A DNA stretch of 64,000 bases from Lancefieldella parvula_C (lineage in GTDB: Bacteria; Actinomycetota; Coriobacteriia; Coriobacteriales; Atopobiaceae). The notes beneath the pieces are model-generated. The model had not been told where the DNA came from and made no database searches. It was given only the letters and a program-made list of their open reading frames with translations. The stretch is from the NCBI RefSeq assembly GCF_000758945.1, contig NZ_JRND01000014.1:1-64000 (forward strand), in the 5' to 3' direction. Positions 9,130 through 17,195 of this stretch are shown piece by piece (the first letter of the stretch is position 1; each line of letters begins with the position of its first letter). A program made the translations under genes and the position numbers.

Positions 9130-10440
9130 CTATGCGTTAGCCTCTTTTTCAGTCTTCCAACCGTCAACAAATGCAGACTTAACAGCATCCCAGTCCTCTG
9201 TTCCTGCTGCATAGCCCTTAAGTGCACTGGAGAGATTGTTCTTCCACTCCTGAGAAGGAATGTAAATGAAGTCCCAAGCAACAGACTCATTACCCTTCTT
9301 TGCATACTCAGCTGCAATGTTTGCAAGAGCATTCTTAGTTGCCTTTGCGTTCTTGAATGGAATGGTGAAGCCCATCTCCTCAGCAATTGCAGTGGTAGCT
9401 GTATCAGAAGTTACGCACCAATAGATAAAGTCAAGCGTTGCCTTCTGGGAAGCGTCGTCTGCCTTGGAGCTTACGCACCAATAGTTCTCGCCGCCGGAGC
9501 ACATACCCTGCTTCTCTTCACCCTTAACACCAATATAAATTGGAATCATACCAAGAGCATCGTCACCAAGCTTCTTGATGTCATTGTATGCCCAGGTACC
9601 GTTCTGGTAGAAGACTGCGTCGCCGTTAACAAACTCTGCCACAGCGTCATCACCAGTCTTGCCAGAAAGCTCTGTTGGGCTGCATGTGGCATTGTTGATA
9701 TAGAGATCAAAAATCTGCTTGTAGTTAGGGAGATACGTTCCCTTAATTTCTTTAGCCTCAGGATTACCAGTATCCTTGAACTCATAGTACAGAGGAAGAT
9801 TTGCAAGGTGTGTGGTAAAACGCCAGTCAGAACTGGAATCAAGGCCAGCACTGGTAAATGCGCCCTTTACGCCAAGCTCTGCTTTGCGAGCCTGAATATC
9901 CTCAACGACCTTCTTCAGTGAGGCAAAGTCCTTGATGTCGTCTCCCTTATAGCCAGCCTTCTCAAGCAGCTTCTTGTTGTAGATAATGCCGTAGTCTTCC
10001 TCTACATAGTCAACACCGTAGACAACGCCATCCTCCTGAAGTTTAAGAGCGTCATTGGTGAGCTCATCCAGAATCTTGGCACCCTTTAGGTCAATACAGT
10101 AATCCTTTACACCAATAAGACCAGAAGGACCATTTGTCTGGAACAGTGTTGGAGCTACAGAAGCGTCCTTGTTAATCTCAGACTGGAATGTCTGTGCATA
10201 GGTATCAGAAGCAGCAGTTACTACCTTTACAGGAACCTTTGTTTCCTCAGTATACTTAGCTGCAAGATCTTTCCACTGCTGATCAGCCTCAGGCTTGTAG
10301 TTCAGGAAATAAACTGAACCGTTTGCAGAATCAGACCCTCCCTGCTTTTTGTCGTTATTTCCTCCACAAGCAACAAGACCCAGTGAGCAAAGAGCTGATG
10401 CACTTAAGGTGACAAACTGCCTACGATTGATACCGGACAT
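9130..10440 (-). CDS. Sugar-binding lipoprotein (extracellular solute-binding protein family 1)
   Basis: Membrane-tethered solute-binding protein, 436 aa, that captures the sugar for the two permeases downstream. The N-terminus GINRRQFVTLSASALCSLG resembles a twin-arginine signal and ends in the lipobox LVAC, Cys about residue 25. The mature part has the SBP_bac_1 pattern (for example LLEKAGYKGDDIKDFASLKK and WAYNDIKKLGDDALGMIPI). AAGGAGG precedes the ATG. Substrate is not proven by sequence; maltose/maltodextrin is inferred from malP-malQ nearby and the GntR/UTRA regulator opposite. Confidence 0.92.
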   Translation of the reverse strand: MSGINRRQFVTLSASALCSLGLVACGGNNDKKQGGSDSANGSVYFLNYKPEADQQWKDLAAKYTEETKVPVKVVTAASDTYAQTFQSEINKDASVAPTLFQTNGPSGLIGVKDYCIDLKGAKILDELTNDALKLQEDGVVYGVDYVEEDYGIIYNKKLLEKAGYKGDDIKDFASLKKVVEDIQARKAELGVKGAFTSAGLDSSSDWRFTTHLANLPLYYEFKDTGNPEAKEIKGTYLPNYKQIFDLYINNATCSPTELSGKTGDDAVAEFVNGDAVFYQNGTWAYNDIKKLGDDALGMIPIYIGVKGEEKQGMCSGGENYWCVSSKADDASQKATLDFIYWCVTSDTATTAIAEEMGFTIPFKNAKATKNALANIAAEYAKKGNESVAWDFIYIPSQEWKNNLSSALKGYAAGTEDWDAVKSAFVDGWKTEKEANA

Positions 10441-10562
10441 AAGACTCCTCCTTAGAGAGTGCTCCTAACCCTTTGCTAGGTTGCATCTCTTCTCATGATT
10501 TTCATAAGCCATGCTTTGACACACGTTCAAAACAATTTTGCTTACGTCTACAAAGTAATAGT

Positions 10563-10593
10563 ATATTAGTACTAGCGAGTTGTTTAAACAACT
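10563..10593 (-). promoter_or_regulatory. Putative promoter and palindromic operator of the sugar ABC operon
   Basis: On the minus strand TTGTTT (10591-10586), a 17-nt spacer and TAATAT (10568-10563) form a plausible sigma-70 promoter about 120 bp ahead of the binding-protein gene. A perfect 16-bp palindrome AGTTGTTTAAACAACT (10578-10593) covers the -35 box, as expected for a repressor site. The divergent GntR/UTRA gene is the obvious candidate binder. Promoter and palindrome are seen; regulator assignment is inference. Confidence 0.55.
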
Positions 10594-10736
10594 TACTTCT
10601 GAGCGGTATGAAATTATCGGTAAATGGTATGAATGGAATCATTTTATGTAACTTTCATTTTTATAAAGCTACTATCTAATCAAGAGCAATTTTAACATGC
10701 AACTCCAACCTTCAACAGCACGTTAAGGAAAATAAT

Positions 10737-11456
10737 ATGCCAAGCGCACGGTTTAATACGATTTATCATGATTTAAAAAATAAGATCTTAGACGGGACAT
10801 ATGCGTATGAGTCCTATTTACCAACCGAGATGGAGCTTACTAAGATATATTCCTGCTCCAGAAACACCGTTCGACGTGCGCTCACACTTCTGTCCGATGA
10901 AGCTTTTCTTCAGCCTATTCACGGTAGAGGCGTACGCGTTATTTGGCAGAAAAAACCAAGTGAGGTTATTGGCTCATTAGAAGGACTTGAGTCCTTTCAA
11001 GAATATGCCCACAGAAACAATCTTGTACCTGAAACAAATGTCATTGTCTTTGAGCACGTTCCTTGCACAGACAGTATTTCTCATCAAACTGGTTTTAAAG
11101 CAGGAGAAGAACTTATCCACATTGTTCGAATCCGTAAACTCGACGGATCTTCTCGCCAGATAGACAACGACTACCTTTTAGCATCTGCCGTTGGAAATCT
11201 AACCATTGCTGATGCATCAACGTCTATTTATGCATACCTAGAAAACACGCTTCATATGAAAATTCTAAAGAGCAAAAGAACCATCAGTGTTGAGCTGGCA
11301 ACTGAAGATGACCAGCAACATTTAGAGCTTGGAGATTTTAACTGCGTTGCAGTGGTGGAAAGCCATTCATTCAACTCAAAAGGCGTTATGTTTGGCTTCA
11401 CACAAACTCGTAGTCATCCAGAAACGTTCTGCTATAAGGTTATTTCAAAAAGATAA
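10737..11456 (+). CDS. GntR-family regulator with UTRA domain (TreR-like)
   Basis: Transcription factor, 239 aa. Residues 1-70 form a GntR winged helix (LPTEMELTKIYSCSRNTVRRAL). Residues 85-235 form a UTRA effector-binding domain, typical for phosphorylated or free sugars. It resembles trehalose-type repressors (TreR) in length and layout. AAGGA lies 7 nt before the ATG. It is divergent from the sugar ABC operon with a shared 296-bp intergenic region containing the 16-bp palindrome, which suggests control of that operon. The effector could be a maltose or trehalose derivative and cannot be read from sequence. Confidence 0.85.
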   Translation: MPSARFNTIYHDLKNKILDGTYAYESYLPTEMELTKIYSCSRNTVRRALTLLSDEAFLQPIHGRGVRVIWQKKPSEVIGSLEGLESFQEYAHRNNLVPETNVIVFEHVPCTDSISHQTGFKAGEELIHIVRIRKLDGSSRQIDNDYLLASAVGNLTIADASTSIYAYLENTLHMKILKSKRTISVELATEDDQQHLELGDFNCVAVVESHSFNSKGVMFGFTQTRSHPETFCYKVISKR

Positions 11457-11463
11457 TCTGCGG

Positions 11464-12348
11464 TTAAATGTGCAGAATAAATTTCTTCTCTAGTTTATGG
11501 AAGACGATATAGCCAATTACGAGGGCAAGAACTGCAGAAACAAGGCAGCCTAAAATGGTGCTTGTTGCAGGAAACTTCTGGAAAAGAAGGCAGTCTCTAA
11601 TAAATGTTACAAAGTGGAACATTGGATTAAAACGCTCAATCTGAAGCATCCAAGGCGACATGATATTAACGGAGTAAAAGAGCGGTGTACCATACATCCA
11701 GGCAGTGGTTACAACGCTCCACAGGTGAATAACGTCTCTAAAAAAGACTGCAAGGGCCGAGAGAAGCATTGCAAGACCGATGCAAAAACAAGCCAGAAGC
11801 AGCAAAGCAACAGGTGTGAGCAATGAATAAATTGTCAGCGGAATGCGGAAGACAAGCATAACAATGCCAACAGCAATGAGCGAGAAAAGATAGTTTACAA
11901 CCGCAAAAAGCACTTTCTGAACAGGGAAAACAACACGATTGATGCGAACCTTCTTAAGCAAGCTAGATGCATCAATAATTGAGCGCATTCCCATAGTGGT
12001 TGCATCGTTCATCAGCTGAAACGCTGTGTTACCCAGAATAAGATACAAAGGATAGTTCACAACATCCTCGGCGCGGTTGCCTAAAAAAGTAGAAAAGACA
12101 ACTGCCATAACGGTCATCATCAAAAGTGGGTTCAAAACTGACCACACAACGCCCAAAATGGAACGGCGATATTTGAGCTTGAAGTCTTTACTTACCAGCT
12201 GACGCAAAATGAACTGGTCACGCTGATGTGTTGGATACCATGCATCTCGAGCAGAAACAGCAACAAGACTTGCACTTGCACTATTAGTATTTGCAGAAAC
12301 TACACTTGTGTCCTGCGCATTATTAGTTTGTGTTGAAGACTCGCTCAC
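11464..12348 (-). CDS. ABC-2 type polysaccharide/teichoic-acid export permease (TagG/Wzm-like)
   Basis: Membrane permease, 294 aa. A Ser/Asn/Ala-rich cytosolic leader of about 35 residues is followed by the typical amphipathic entry LRQLVSKDFKLKYRRSILG and then six hydrophobic segments ending in KKFILHI. The family exports lipid-linked wall glycans or O-antigens together with a TagH/Wzt ATPase. The start is GTG with AAAGGA 6 nt upstream. No partner ATPase is adjacent: the gene stands alone, convergent with the GntR gene (7-bp gap) and divergent from the lipid kinase. Substrate unknown. Confidence 0.85.
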   Translation of the reverse strand: MSESSTQTNNAQDTSVVSANTNSASASLVAVSARDAWYPTHQRDQFILRQLVSKDFKLKYRRSILGVVWSVLNPLLMMTVMAVVFSTFLGNRAEDVVNYPLYLILGNTAFQLMNDATTMGMRSIIDASSLLKKVRINRVVFPVQKVLFAVVNYLFSLIAVGIVMLVFRIPLTIYSLLTPVALLLLACFCIGLAMLLSALAVFFRDVIHLWSVVTTAWMYGTPLFYSVNIMSPWMLQIERFNPMFHFVTFIRDCLLFQKFPATSTILGCLVSAVLALVIGYIVFHKLEKKFILHI

Positions 12349-12521
12349 GCGCTATCCTTTTCTACCGATTTCTGTATGGTTTATCCTAGCACAGACAGAC
12401 AAAGCCGTTTAAACTTGAAACGTTGTTGAACTGTTTTCTCCACTATTTTATTTTGATATGTGGTGACAAGACTATTTAGTAACAGCGCGCTCAACAGCAG
12501 CGCTTGTAGAAATGGTGCAAA

Positions 12522-13451
12522 ATGTCTCAATCCCCTCTTGGACGCACGCTTATCATTGCTAATCCGGCTGCTCATAGCGGTAAAGGCGCAGCTGGTGCAG
12601 AGTTTGCCCGTCATTTCCTTACCAGCTATTCAGCAGCAACGGATGGATACGAACTCAAGCTCACCACAGCTATGGGAGACGCTCGTATCATGGCCGCAGA
12701 AGCCGCAGATTTTGACACGGTTGTCGCACTTGGCGGAGATGGCGTCATCCACGAGGTGGTCAACGGCCTCATGACCTTATCGCCAGAGGTGCGTCCAGCG
12801 CTTGGCATTATCCCTATGGGCTCGGGAAACGACTATGCACGCACTCTGGGCATGAAAATTAACGACCCCGAAGGCGCATTTGCTCAGCTTGTTCGCGGCA
12901 AGGTTAAGCAGCTAGAAATTGGTCGCATCAACGACGTCTACTTCATGGAGACCATGTCGTTTGGACTTGATGCAGCAATTGCAGCCGACACCACAAAACG
13001 CCGCGCGAACAACTCTTCTACCGAGGGCGAGGCGCTCTTCTTAACCTCGGGTCTCAAGTTTATGGCTGCAGGTAGCAAGGGTTACCCTTGCACCGTCTCG
13101 TTTGATGGCGAGAAGGATATTGATCTTCAAGCGCTTATCATGGCCTTCCAGATTGGCCCTACGTATGGTGGCGGCTTTAAGGTCTGCCCGCATGCGCAGC
13201 CTGACGATGGCCTTCTTACCGTCTGCTACAACACTAAAGTGCCTATCATTCCTCACCTGCTAGCTCTGTTTGGCCTGGCTAGAGCCGGTAAACACATCAA
13301 CTCCCGCATCATTGAGGAGCGTCACCTTAAACATGCAGTAGTGACCTTCCACGAGCCTGTCCCCGTTCAGGTTGATGGCGAGGAACTCCCCTTTGCAGAA
13401 CAGTTTGTCATTGAGGTTATTCCCGCTGCACTTTCCGTGATTGTTCCCTAG
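12522..13451 (+). CDS. Diacylglycerol kinase-family lipid kinase
   Basis: Cytosolic or membrane-associated kinase, 309 aa. The catalytic domain holds the nucleotide motif LGGDGVIHEVVNGLM near residue 70 and GSGNDYAR near 103, diagnostic of the DAGK/YegS/sphingosine-kinase family. In Gram-positive bacteria such enzymes (DgkB type) recycle diacylglycerol formed during lipoteichoic-acid synthesis to phosphatidic acid; the exact lipid here is inferred. The C-terminal domain VPVQVDGEELPF is the usual family ending. The ribosome site is weak. Confidence 0.85.
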   Translation: MSQSPLGRTLIIANPAAHSGKGAAGAEFARHFLTSYSAATDGYELKLTTAMGDARIMAAEAADFDTVVALGGDGVIHEVVNGLMTLSPEVRPALGIIPMGSGNDYARTLGMKINDPEGAFAQLVRGKVKQLEIGRINDVYFMETMSFGLDAAIAADTTKRRANNSSTEGEALFLTSGLKFMAAGSKGYPCTVSFDGEKDIDLQALIMAFQIGPTYGGGFKVCPHAQPDDGLLTVCYNTKVPIIPHLLALFGLARAGKHINSRIIEERHLKHAVVTFHEPVPVQVDGEELPFAEQFVIEVIPAALSVIVP

Positions 13452-13515
13452 CGCACAGAGCGACTCCTGCGCCGTAGGTCGCGTTTCGAGGCTCGGGCTT
13501 TGCCGGTTGCGCATT

Positions 13516-13537
13516 GCGAGAAGACCGGTCTTCTCGC
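13516..13537. repeat. Perfect 22-bp palindrome between convergent genes
   Basis: GCGAGAAGACC followed directly by its reverse complement, in the gap between the lipid kinase (+) and ptsI (-). Its right arm carries one copy of the TTCTCGCC octamer that recurs through the window. No T-run on either side, so it is not a standard terminator. Confidence 0.6.
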
Positions 13538-13550
13538 CAAAAGGTTTAGC

Positions 13551-13590
13551 ATTAAAGAAACAGGGGCACCTGCCAGCGCAGATGCCCCTG
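13551..13590 (-). terminator. Terminator of ptsI
   Basis: CAGGGGCA (13561-13568) pairs with TGCCCCTG (13583-13590), and the stem continues inward through CTGC/GCAG. The minus-strand transcript then runs into TTTCTTT. It lies 39 bp past the ptsI stop. Confidence 0.85.
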
Positions 13591-13628
13591 AATTTGTATC
13601 GTGTAAGCTAAGACTTTACGACTAGAAC

Positions 13629-15332
13629 TTAGCGAGCTTCACGCTCAAGCAGAGCCTTAACCTCAGCTGCGGTATCAAGCTCCATAACGCGAGCAGTGAG
13701 CTCATCTGCCTCAGCCTTTGTCCAAGCAGCAATGGTCTTGCGGGTACGCAGGACAGATGGTGCAGAGACGGAGAACTCGTCCAGACCAAAGGAAAGAAGG
13801 ACTGGGATGAGCAGTGGATCTGCAGCTGCCTCGCCGCACATACCAACCATAATCTTCTCCTTGTTGCCCTCGCCAATGAGGAACTTGAGGGAACGGAGAA
13901 CGGATGGCTGGTAAACCTCGTAGAGGTAGGCAACGCGATCATTGCCGCGGTCAGCGCACATGGTGTAACCGATAAGGTCGTTGGTACCAATGGAGAAGAA
14001 GTCGCACTCACGAGCCAGCTTATCTGCAATCAGAGATGCAGATGGGGTCTCGATCATGGTGCCGACCTCAATGTCCTTATTGTAAGCTACGCCCTCAGCG
14101 TCAAGCTCACGCTTGCACTCCTCAATAAGAGCCTTTGCCTCGCGGACCTCGTCAACAGTGGTAACAAGAGGAAGCATAATCTTGATGTCGCCAAATGCGG
14201 ATGCGCGGAGAAGAGCGCGGAGCTGAACCTTGTACTGTTCAGCATTGTTGAGGCAGTAACGGATAGCGCGGAAGCCCATGAATGGGTTCTCCTCAGCCTT
14301 CATGTTGAGGTAAGGAATCTCCTTATCGCCACCAACATCAAGAGTGCGGATGATGACAGGCTTATCCTTCATGCGAAGAGCAACCTTCTGGTAAGCAGCA
14401 AACTGCTCTTCCTCGCTTGGAAGCTCCTTTGCGTCCATGAACAGGAACTCGGAGCGGAACAGACCAATGCCCTCAGCGTCAGCGTCAACTGCGCCGTTGG
14501 CGTCATCTGGGTTGCCGATGTTAGCAACAAGCAGAACCTTAATACCGTCAGCAGTTACGGTTTCCTTGCCGCGATAAGCCTCAAGAGCGGCCTTTTCTGC
14601 AGCATAAGCCTCAGCCTGAGCCTTGTACTCGGCAAGCTCAGCCTCAGAAGGATTGACAACAACCTTGCCGTTGGTGCCATCAACAACAATAGCGTTGCCA
14701 GTTGCAACCTCAGAAGTGATGTTTGGGACAGAAAGAACTGCAGGAATCTCAAGAGCACGAGCAATGATTGCGGAGTGAGAAGTACGACCACCAGTCTCGG
14801 TAACAATACCTGCTACGTGGTCCTTATCGATGTCTGCGGTCATTGAAGGAGTCAGCTCATGGCAGACAATGACGGAGTTCTCTGGAAGTGTGGAGAGATC
14901 AACAACCTCTTTACCAAGAAGGTCAGCGAGAAGACCGGTCTTTACGTCAGCAACGTCTGCAGCGCGCTCACGGAAGAGCTCATCCTCCATGCCCAGGAAC
15001 ATGTTGTAGTACATGTCGTATGCGTCACTTACAGCCTGCTCAACGCAGGTGCCACCGTCAATTGCACCGTTAACAGCCTCTTTGATGCCCTCATCCTCAG
15101 CAAACTCAATGTGAGCACCCATAATTGCAGCAGCTTCCTCGCCCACCGTCTTGGTCATGCGCTCAATCTGCGCATTTGTCTGTGCGATGAACTTAGTTAC
15201 AGCCTCTGCATAGCGAGCCTTCTCTGCAGCTGTGTCTTTAACAGTGTGCGGAGTAAAAGTGAGGTCTGGATCTACGGCAACCTGAGCAGTACCGATTCCG
15301 ATTCCGTTTGACGCATTGACTCCCTCAAACAT
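13629..15332 (-). CDS. ptsI: Phosphoenolpyruvate-protein phosphotransferase (PTS enzyme I)
   Basis: General PTS protein, 567 aa, that transfers phosphate from PEP to HPr in the cytosol. The phosphorylated His lies in GGRTSHSAIIARALEIPAVL near residue 185. The PEP-binding barrel shows RTLDVGGDKEIPYL, EVGTMIETPSASLIAD and the catalytic Cys in VGMCGEAAADP near 497. Length is normal. The ATG at 15332 has AGGAG 6 nt upstream and is preferred to one at 15347. No ptsH (HPr) lies beside it, unlike the common ptsHI arrangement, so HPr must be encoded elsewhere. It has its own terminator, so it is probably monocistronic. Confidence 0.96.
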   Translation of the reverse strand: MFEGVNASNGIGIGTAQVAVDPDLTFTPHTVKDTAAEKARYAEAVTKFIAQTNAQIERMTKTVGEEAAAIMGAHIEFAEDEGIKEAVNGAIDGGTCVEQAVSDAYDMYYNMFLGMEDELFRERAADVADVKTGLLADLLGKEVVDLSTLPENSVIVCHELTPSMTADIDKDHVAGIVTETGGRTSHSAIIARALEIPAVLSVPNITSEVATGNAIVVDGTNGKVVVNPSEAELAEYKAQAEAYAAEKAALEAYRGKETVTADGIKVLLVANIGNPDDANGAVDADAEGIGLFRSEFLFMDAKELPSEEEQFAAYQKVALRMKDKPVIIRTLDVGGDKEIPYLNMKAEENPFMGFRAIRYCLNNAEQYKVQLRALLRASAFGDIKIMLPLVTTVDEVREAKALIEECKRELDAEGVAYNKDIEVGTMIETPSASLIADKLARECDFFSIGTNDLIGYTMCADRGNDRVAYLYEVYQPSVLRSLKFLIGEGNKEKIMVGMCGEAAADPLLIPVLLSFGLDEFSVSAPSVLRTRKTIAAWTKAEADELTARVMELDTAAEVKALLEREAR

Positions 15333-15481
15333 ACTTGCTCCTATCATTGTCCGCTTAGCGGTGCGTATAGTTCTGCATGACTGCCCAAAAGGACAACAGT
15401 CGCAGAGTCAAACCTATCTTTGTACAGAGTAACATTTTTTTGACCTGTTACGTTGTGAGTATCTTTAAATAAATTTCAATA

Positions 15482-15520
15482 AAAAACACTTGGCGAGAAA
15501 ATCCTTCTTGCCAAGTGTTT
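15482..15520 (-). terminator. Terminator of the 1-phosphofructokinase-like gene
   Basis: AAACACTTGGC (15484-15494) pairs perfectly with GCCAAGTGTTT (15510-15520), followed on the minus strand by a T-run. The stem and loop contain a copy of the TGGCGAGAAA motif. Confidence 0.85.
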
Positions 15521-15621
15521 GTACGTTCATGATAGTAAAGACACTCTGTTTACTCCACGCGGTAAGAGTGCACCATCTGAGAGTTTCTCGCCAAAAGAAC
15601 TATGCATTCTAGCTGCGATTA

Positions 15622-16635
15622 CTACTCAGAATCTGCAAGCCAAGAAGACTTAGCCTCGCGGCTCTCCTCTTTCTGGCGAGCAAGCTGAATCTCTTCTGCG
15701 ATAGAAGCAGGCATTTCTCGGCCCATCTTCTTGTAAAGAGCGGTGACAACGCGATCAATGGTTGCGCGCTTTGCGATTCCTCGACTTGCTGCAGTTGCAG
15801 TACCACAAGCTGAAGCGTAAATAAGCGCGGTGTCGTAATCGTAGCCAGCAGTAGTCTTTGCAAGGAAGCCTGCGACCATGGAGTCACCAGCGCCAGTTGC
15901 GTTAACCAGGCGAATCTTAGCGGTTGGAACAATGTGCTCGGTTCCGTACTCGTCCAGAAGCAGAGAGCCTGCGCCACCACAAGAAACGATAACGTTGCGA
16001 GCACCGCCATCCTGGAGTTTCTTTGCAAATGGAATGCACTCTTCTGGGGTCTCTGGATTGGCATCAAAGATACGGCCAACCTCGTGGTTGTTAGGCTTGA
16101 TCAGGAATGGCTGAGCCTTAATGGCCTCCATAAGCAGCTGACCAGGAGCGTCAACAACAAACTGAATACCGCGACCTGCAAGCTGAGCCATAAGACGAGT
16201 ATAGATATCCTCTGGAAGTGAGCTTGGAATAGATCCCGTAAGAACCAGGGTGTCACCTGCGCCAACAACATCCATGCGCTCCAGCAGCTCATCAACCTTT
16301 TTCTCTGGAATGCGTGGACCATTGCCGTTGACCATGGTCATAACAATGCCGTTGAGCTTGACATTGATGCGAGTAAAGCCAGAATCCAGCTTGACAAAGT
16401 TACTTGGAATTCCCTGACGCTGCAGGTCACTGAGCAGGTATTCACCAGTAAAGCCACCAACAATACCCATGGCAACGGTGACTTTATCAAGCTCATTTAA
16501 GAGAGTGGAGACGTTAATACCATTACCACCGCAGTGCAACTCTTCTGAGGAGGAGCGGTTGGTAAAGCCCATGTCCAATGTGTTTGGATGCATGACATAG
16601 TCAAGCGCGGGATTAAGCGTCATTGTGTAAATCAC
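15622..16635 (-). CDS. 1-phosphofructokinase-family hexose kinase (PfkB fold)
   Basis: Sugar-phosphate kinase, 337 aa, of the FruK/LacC branch of the PfkB family. The opening MTLNPALDYVMHP, the region VTVAMGIVGGFTGEYLL and the anion-hole/catalytic signature NATGAGDSMVAGFLAKT fit fructose-1-phosphate or tagatose-6-phosphate kinases. The N-terminal GG(K)GINV motif reads GGNGINVS, with Asn in place of the usual Lys. GTG start with GGAGG 7 nt upstream. No fruA permease or regulator is adjacent, so substrate assignment (fructose-1-phosphate most likely) stays tentative. Confidence 0.82.
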   Translation of the reverse strand: MIYTMTLNPALDYVMHPNTLDMGFTNRSSSEELHCGGNGINVSTLLNELDKVTVAMGIVGGFTGEYLLSDLQRQGIPSNFVKLDSGFTRINVKLNGIVMTMVNGNGPRIPEKKVDELLERMDVVGAGDTLVLTGSIPSSLPEDIYTRLMAQLAGRGIQFVVDAPGQLLMEAIKAQPFLIKPNNHEVGRIFDANPETPEECIPFAKKLQDGGARNVIVSCGGAGSLLLDEYGTEHIVPTAKIRLVNATGAGDSMVAGFLAKTTAGYDYDTALIYASACGTATAASRGIAKRATIDRVVTALYKKMGREMPASIAEEIQLARQKEESREAKSSWLADSE

Positions 16636-16720
16636 GGCGAGTCCTCCGAACTACAATAAAATCATGGAGACTTCAGTATGACGCAATCACTCTCAACAAA
16701 CAATTAGAATCTAGCGACTC

Positions 16721-16755
16721 ACAAAAAATAAAAACCCCGACGCAAGCCGGGGTTT
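16721..16755 (-). terminator. Terminator of the tRNA-His/tRNA-Lys transcript
   Basis: AAACCCCG (16732-16739) pairs with CGGGGTTT (16748-16755). The minus-strand transcript continues TTTATTTTTTG. It lies 11 bp past the tRNA-Lys 3' end. Confidence 0.85.
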
Positions 16756-16765
16756 GAAATTTAAA

Positions 16766-16841
16766 TGGTGGATCGTCAGGGGTTCGAACCCTGGACCTTG
16801 GGATTAAGAGTCCCCTGCTCTACCAGCTGAGCTAACGATCC
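16766..16841 (-). tRNA. tRNA-Lys (anticodon CUU)
   Basis: Full cloverleaf: acceptor GGATCGT pairs with ACGATCC, discriminator A and encoded CCA. D arm GCTCAGCTGGTAGAGC, T arm with GGTTCGAACC. The anticodon loop CTCTTAA gives CUU. It follows tRNA-His in the same direction by 15 bp, so they are likely cotranscribed. Confidence 0.95.
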
Positions 16842-16856
16842 AATTAACGTTTCGAA

Positions 16857-16933
16857 TGGGGTGGGAAAAGGGGCTCGAACCCTCGACCTACGGAGCCACA
16901 GTCCGTCGCTCTGCCAACTGAGCTACTCCCACC
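16857..16933 (-). tRNA. tRNA-His (anticodon GUG)
   Basis: Acceptor GTGGGAG pairs with TTCCCAC, discriminator C, encoded CCA. The extra G at position -1 that marks tRNA-His is encoded. The anticodon loop CTGTGGC gives GUG. Confidence 0.95.
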
Positions 16934-17065
16934 ATTTGGCCACCTCATGAAACGCAGCTAAATCATTATTACAGAATCAGAAAAAGATGCAAGCGAGAAA
17001 CGCAGATTTTTCGAACTCTTTTTTGATTTTCTTAGAAATCTGCCGGTGCAACGGGTTTCTCGCCA

Positions 17066-17098
17066 AACAAAATGCGGAGAAGAACGAGCTTCTCCGCA
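17066..17098 (-). terminator. Terminator of the MalY-like gene
   Basis: TGCGGAGAAG (17073-17082) pairs with CTTCTCCGCA (17089-17098); the minus-strand transcript continues TTTTGTTT. A GGCGAGAAACCC motif follows immediately (17052-17064 region). Confidence 0.85.
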
Positions 17099-17195
17099 GG
17101 TGATTTCATGCGCTAAACGCGCAGGTATATGGCGGTATGGCAGTGGTGCGGTGTCAAGAAACCGCAATCAATTCGCTTAAAGCCGCAGACTGTGT

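Noticed and set aside
14859..15311. 150-aa plus-strand frame opposite ptsI
   Set aside because: Antisense to a well-conserved gene; composition is that of a shadow frame. The same holds for long frames opposite asd, rho, argS, relA and the DUF438 gene.
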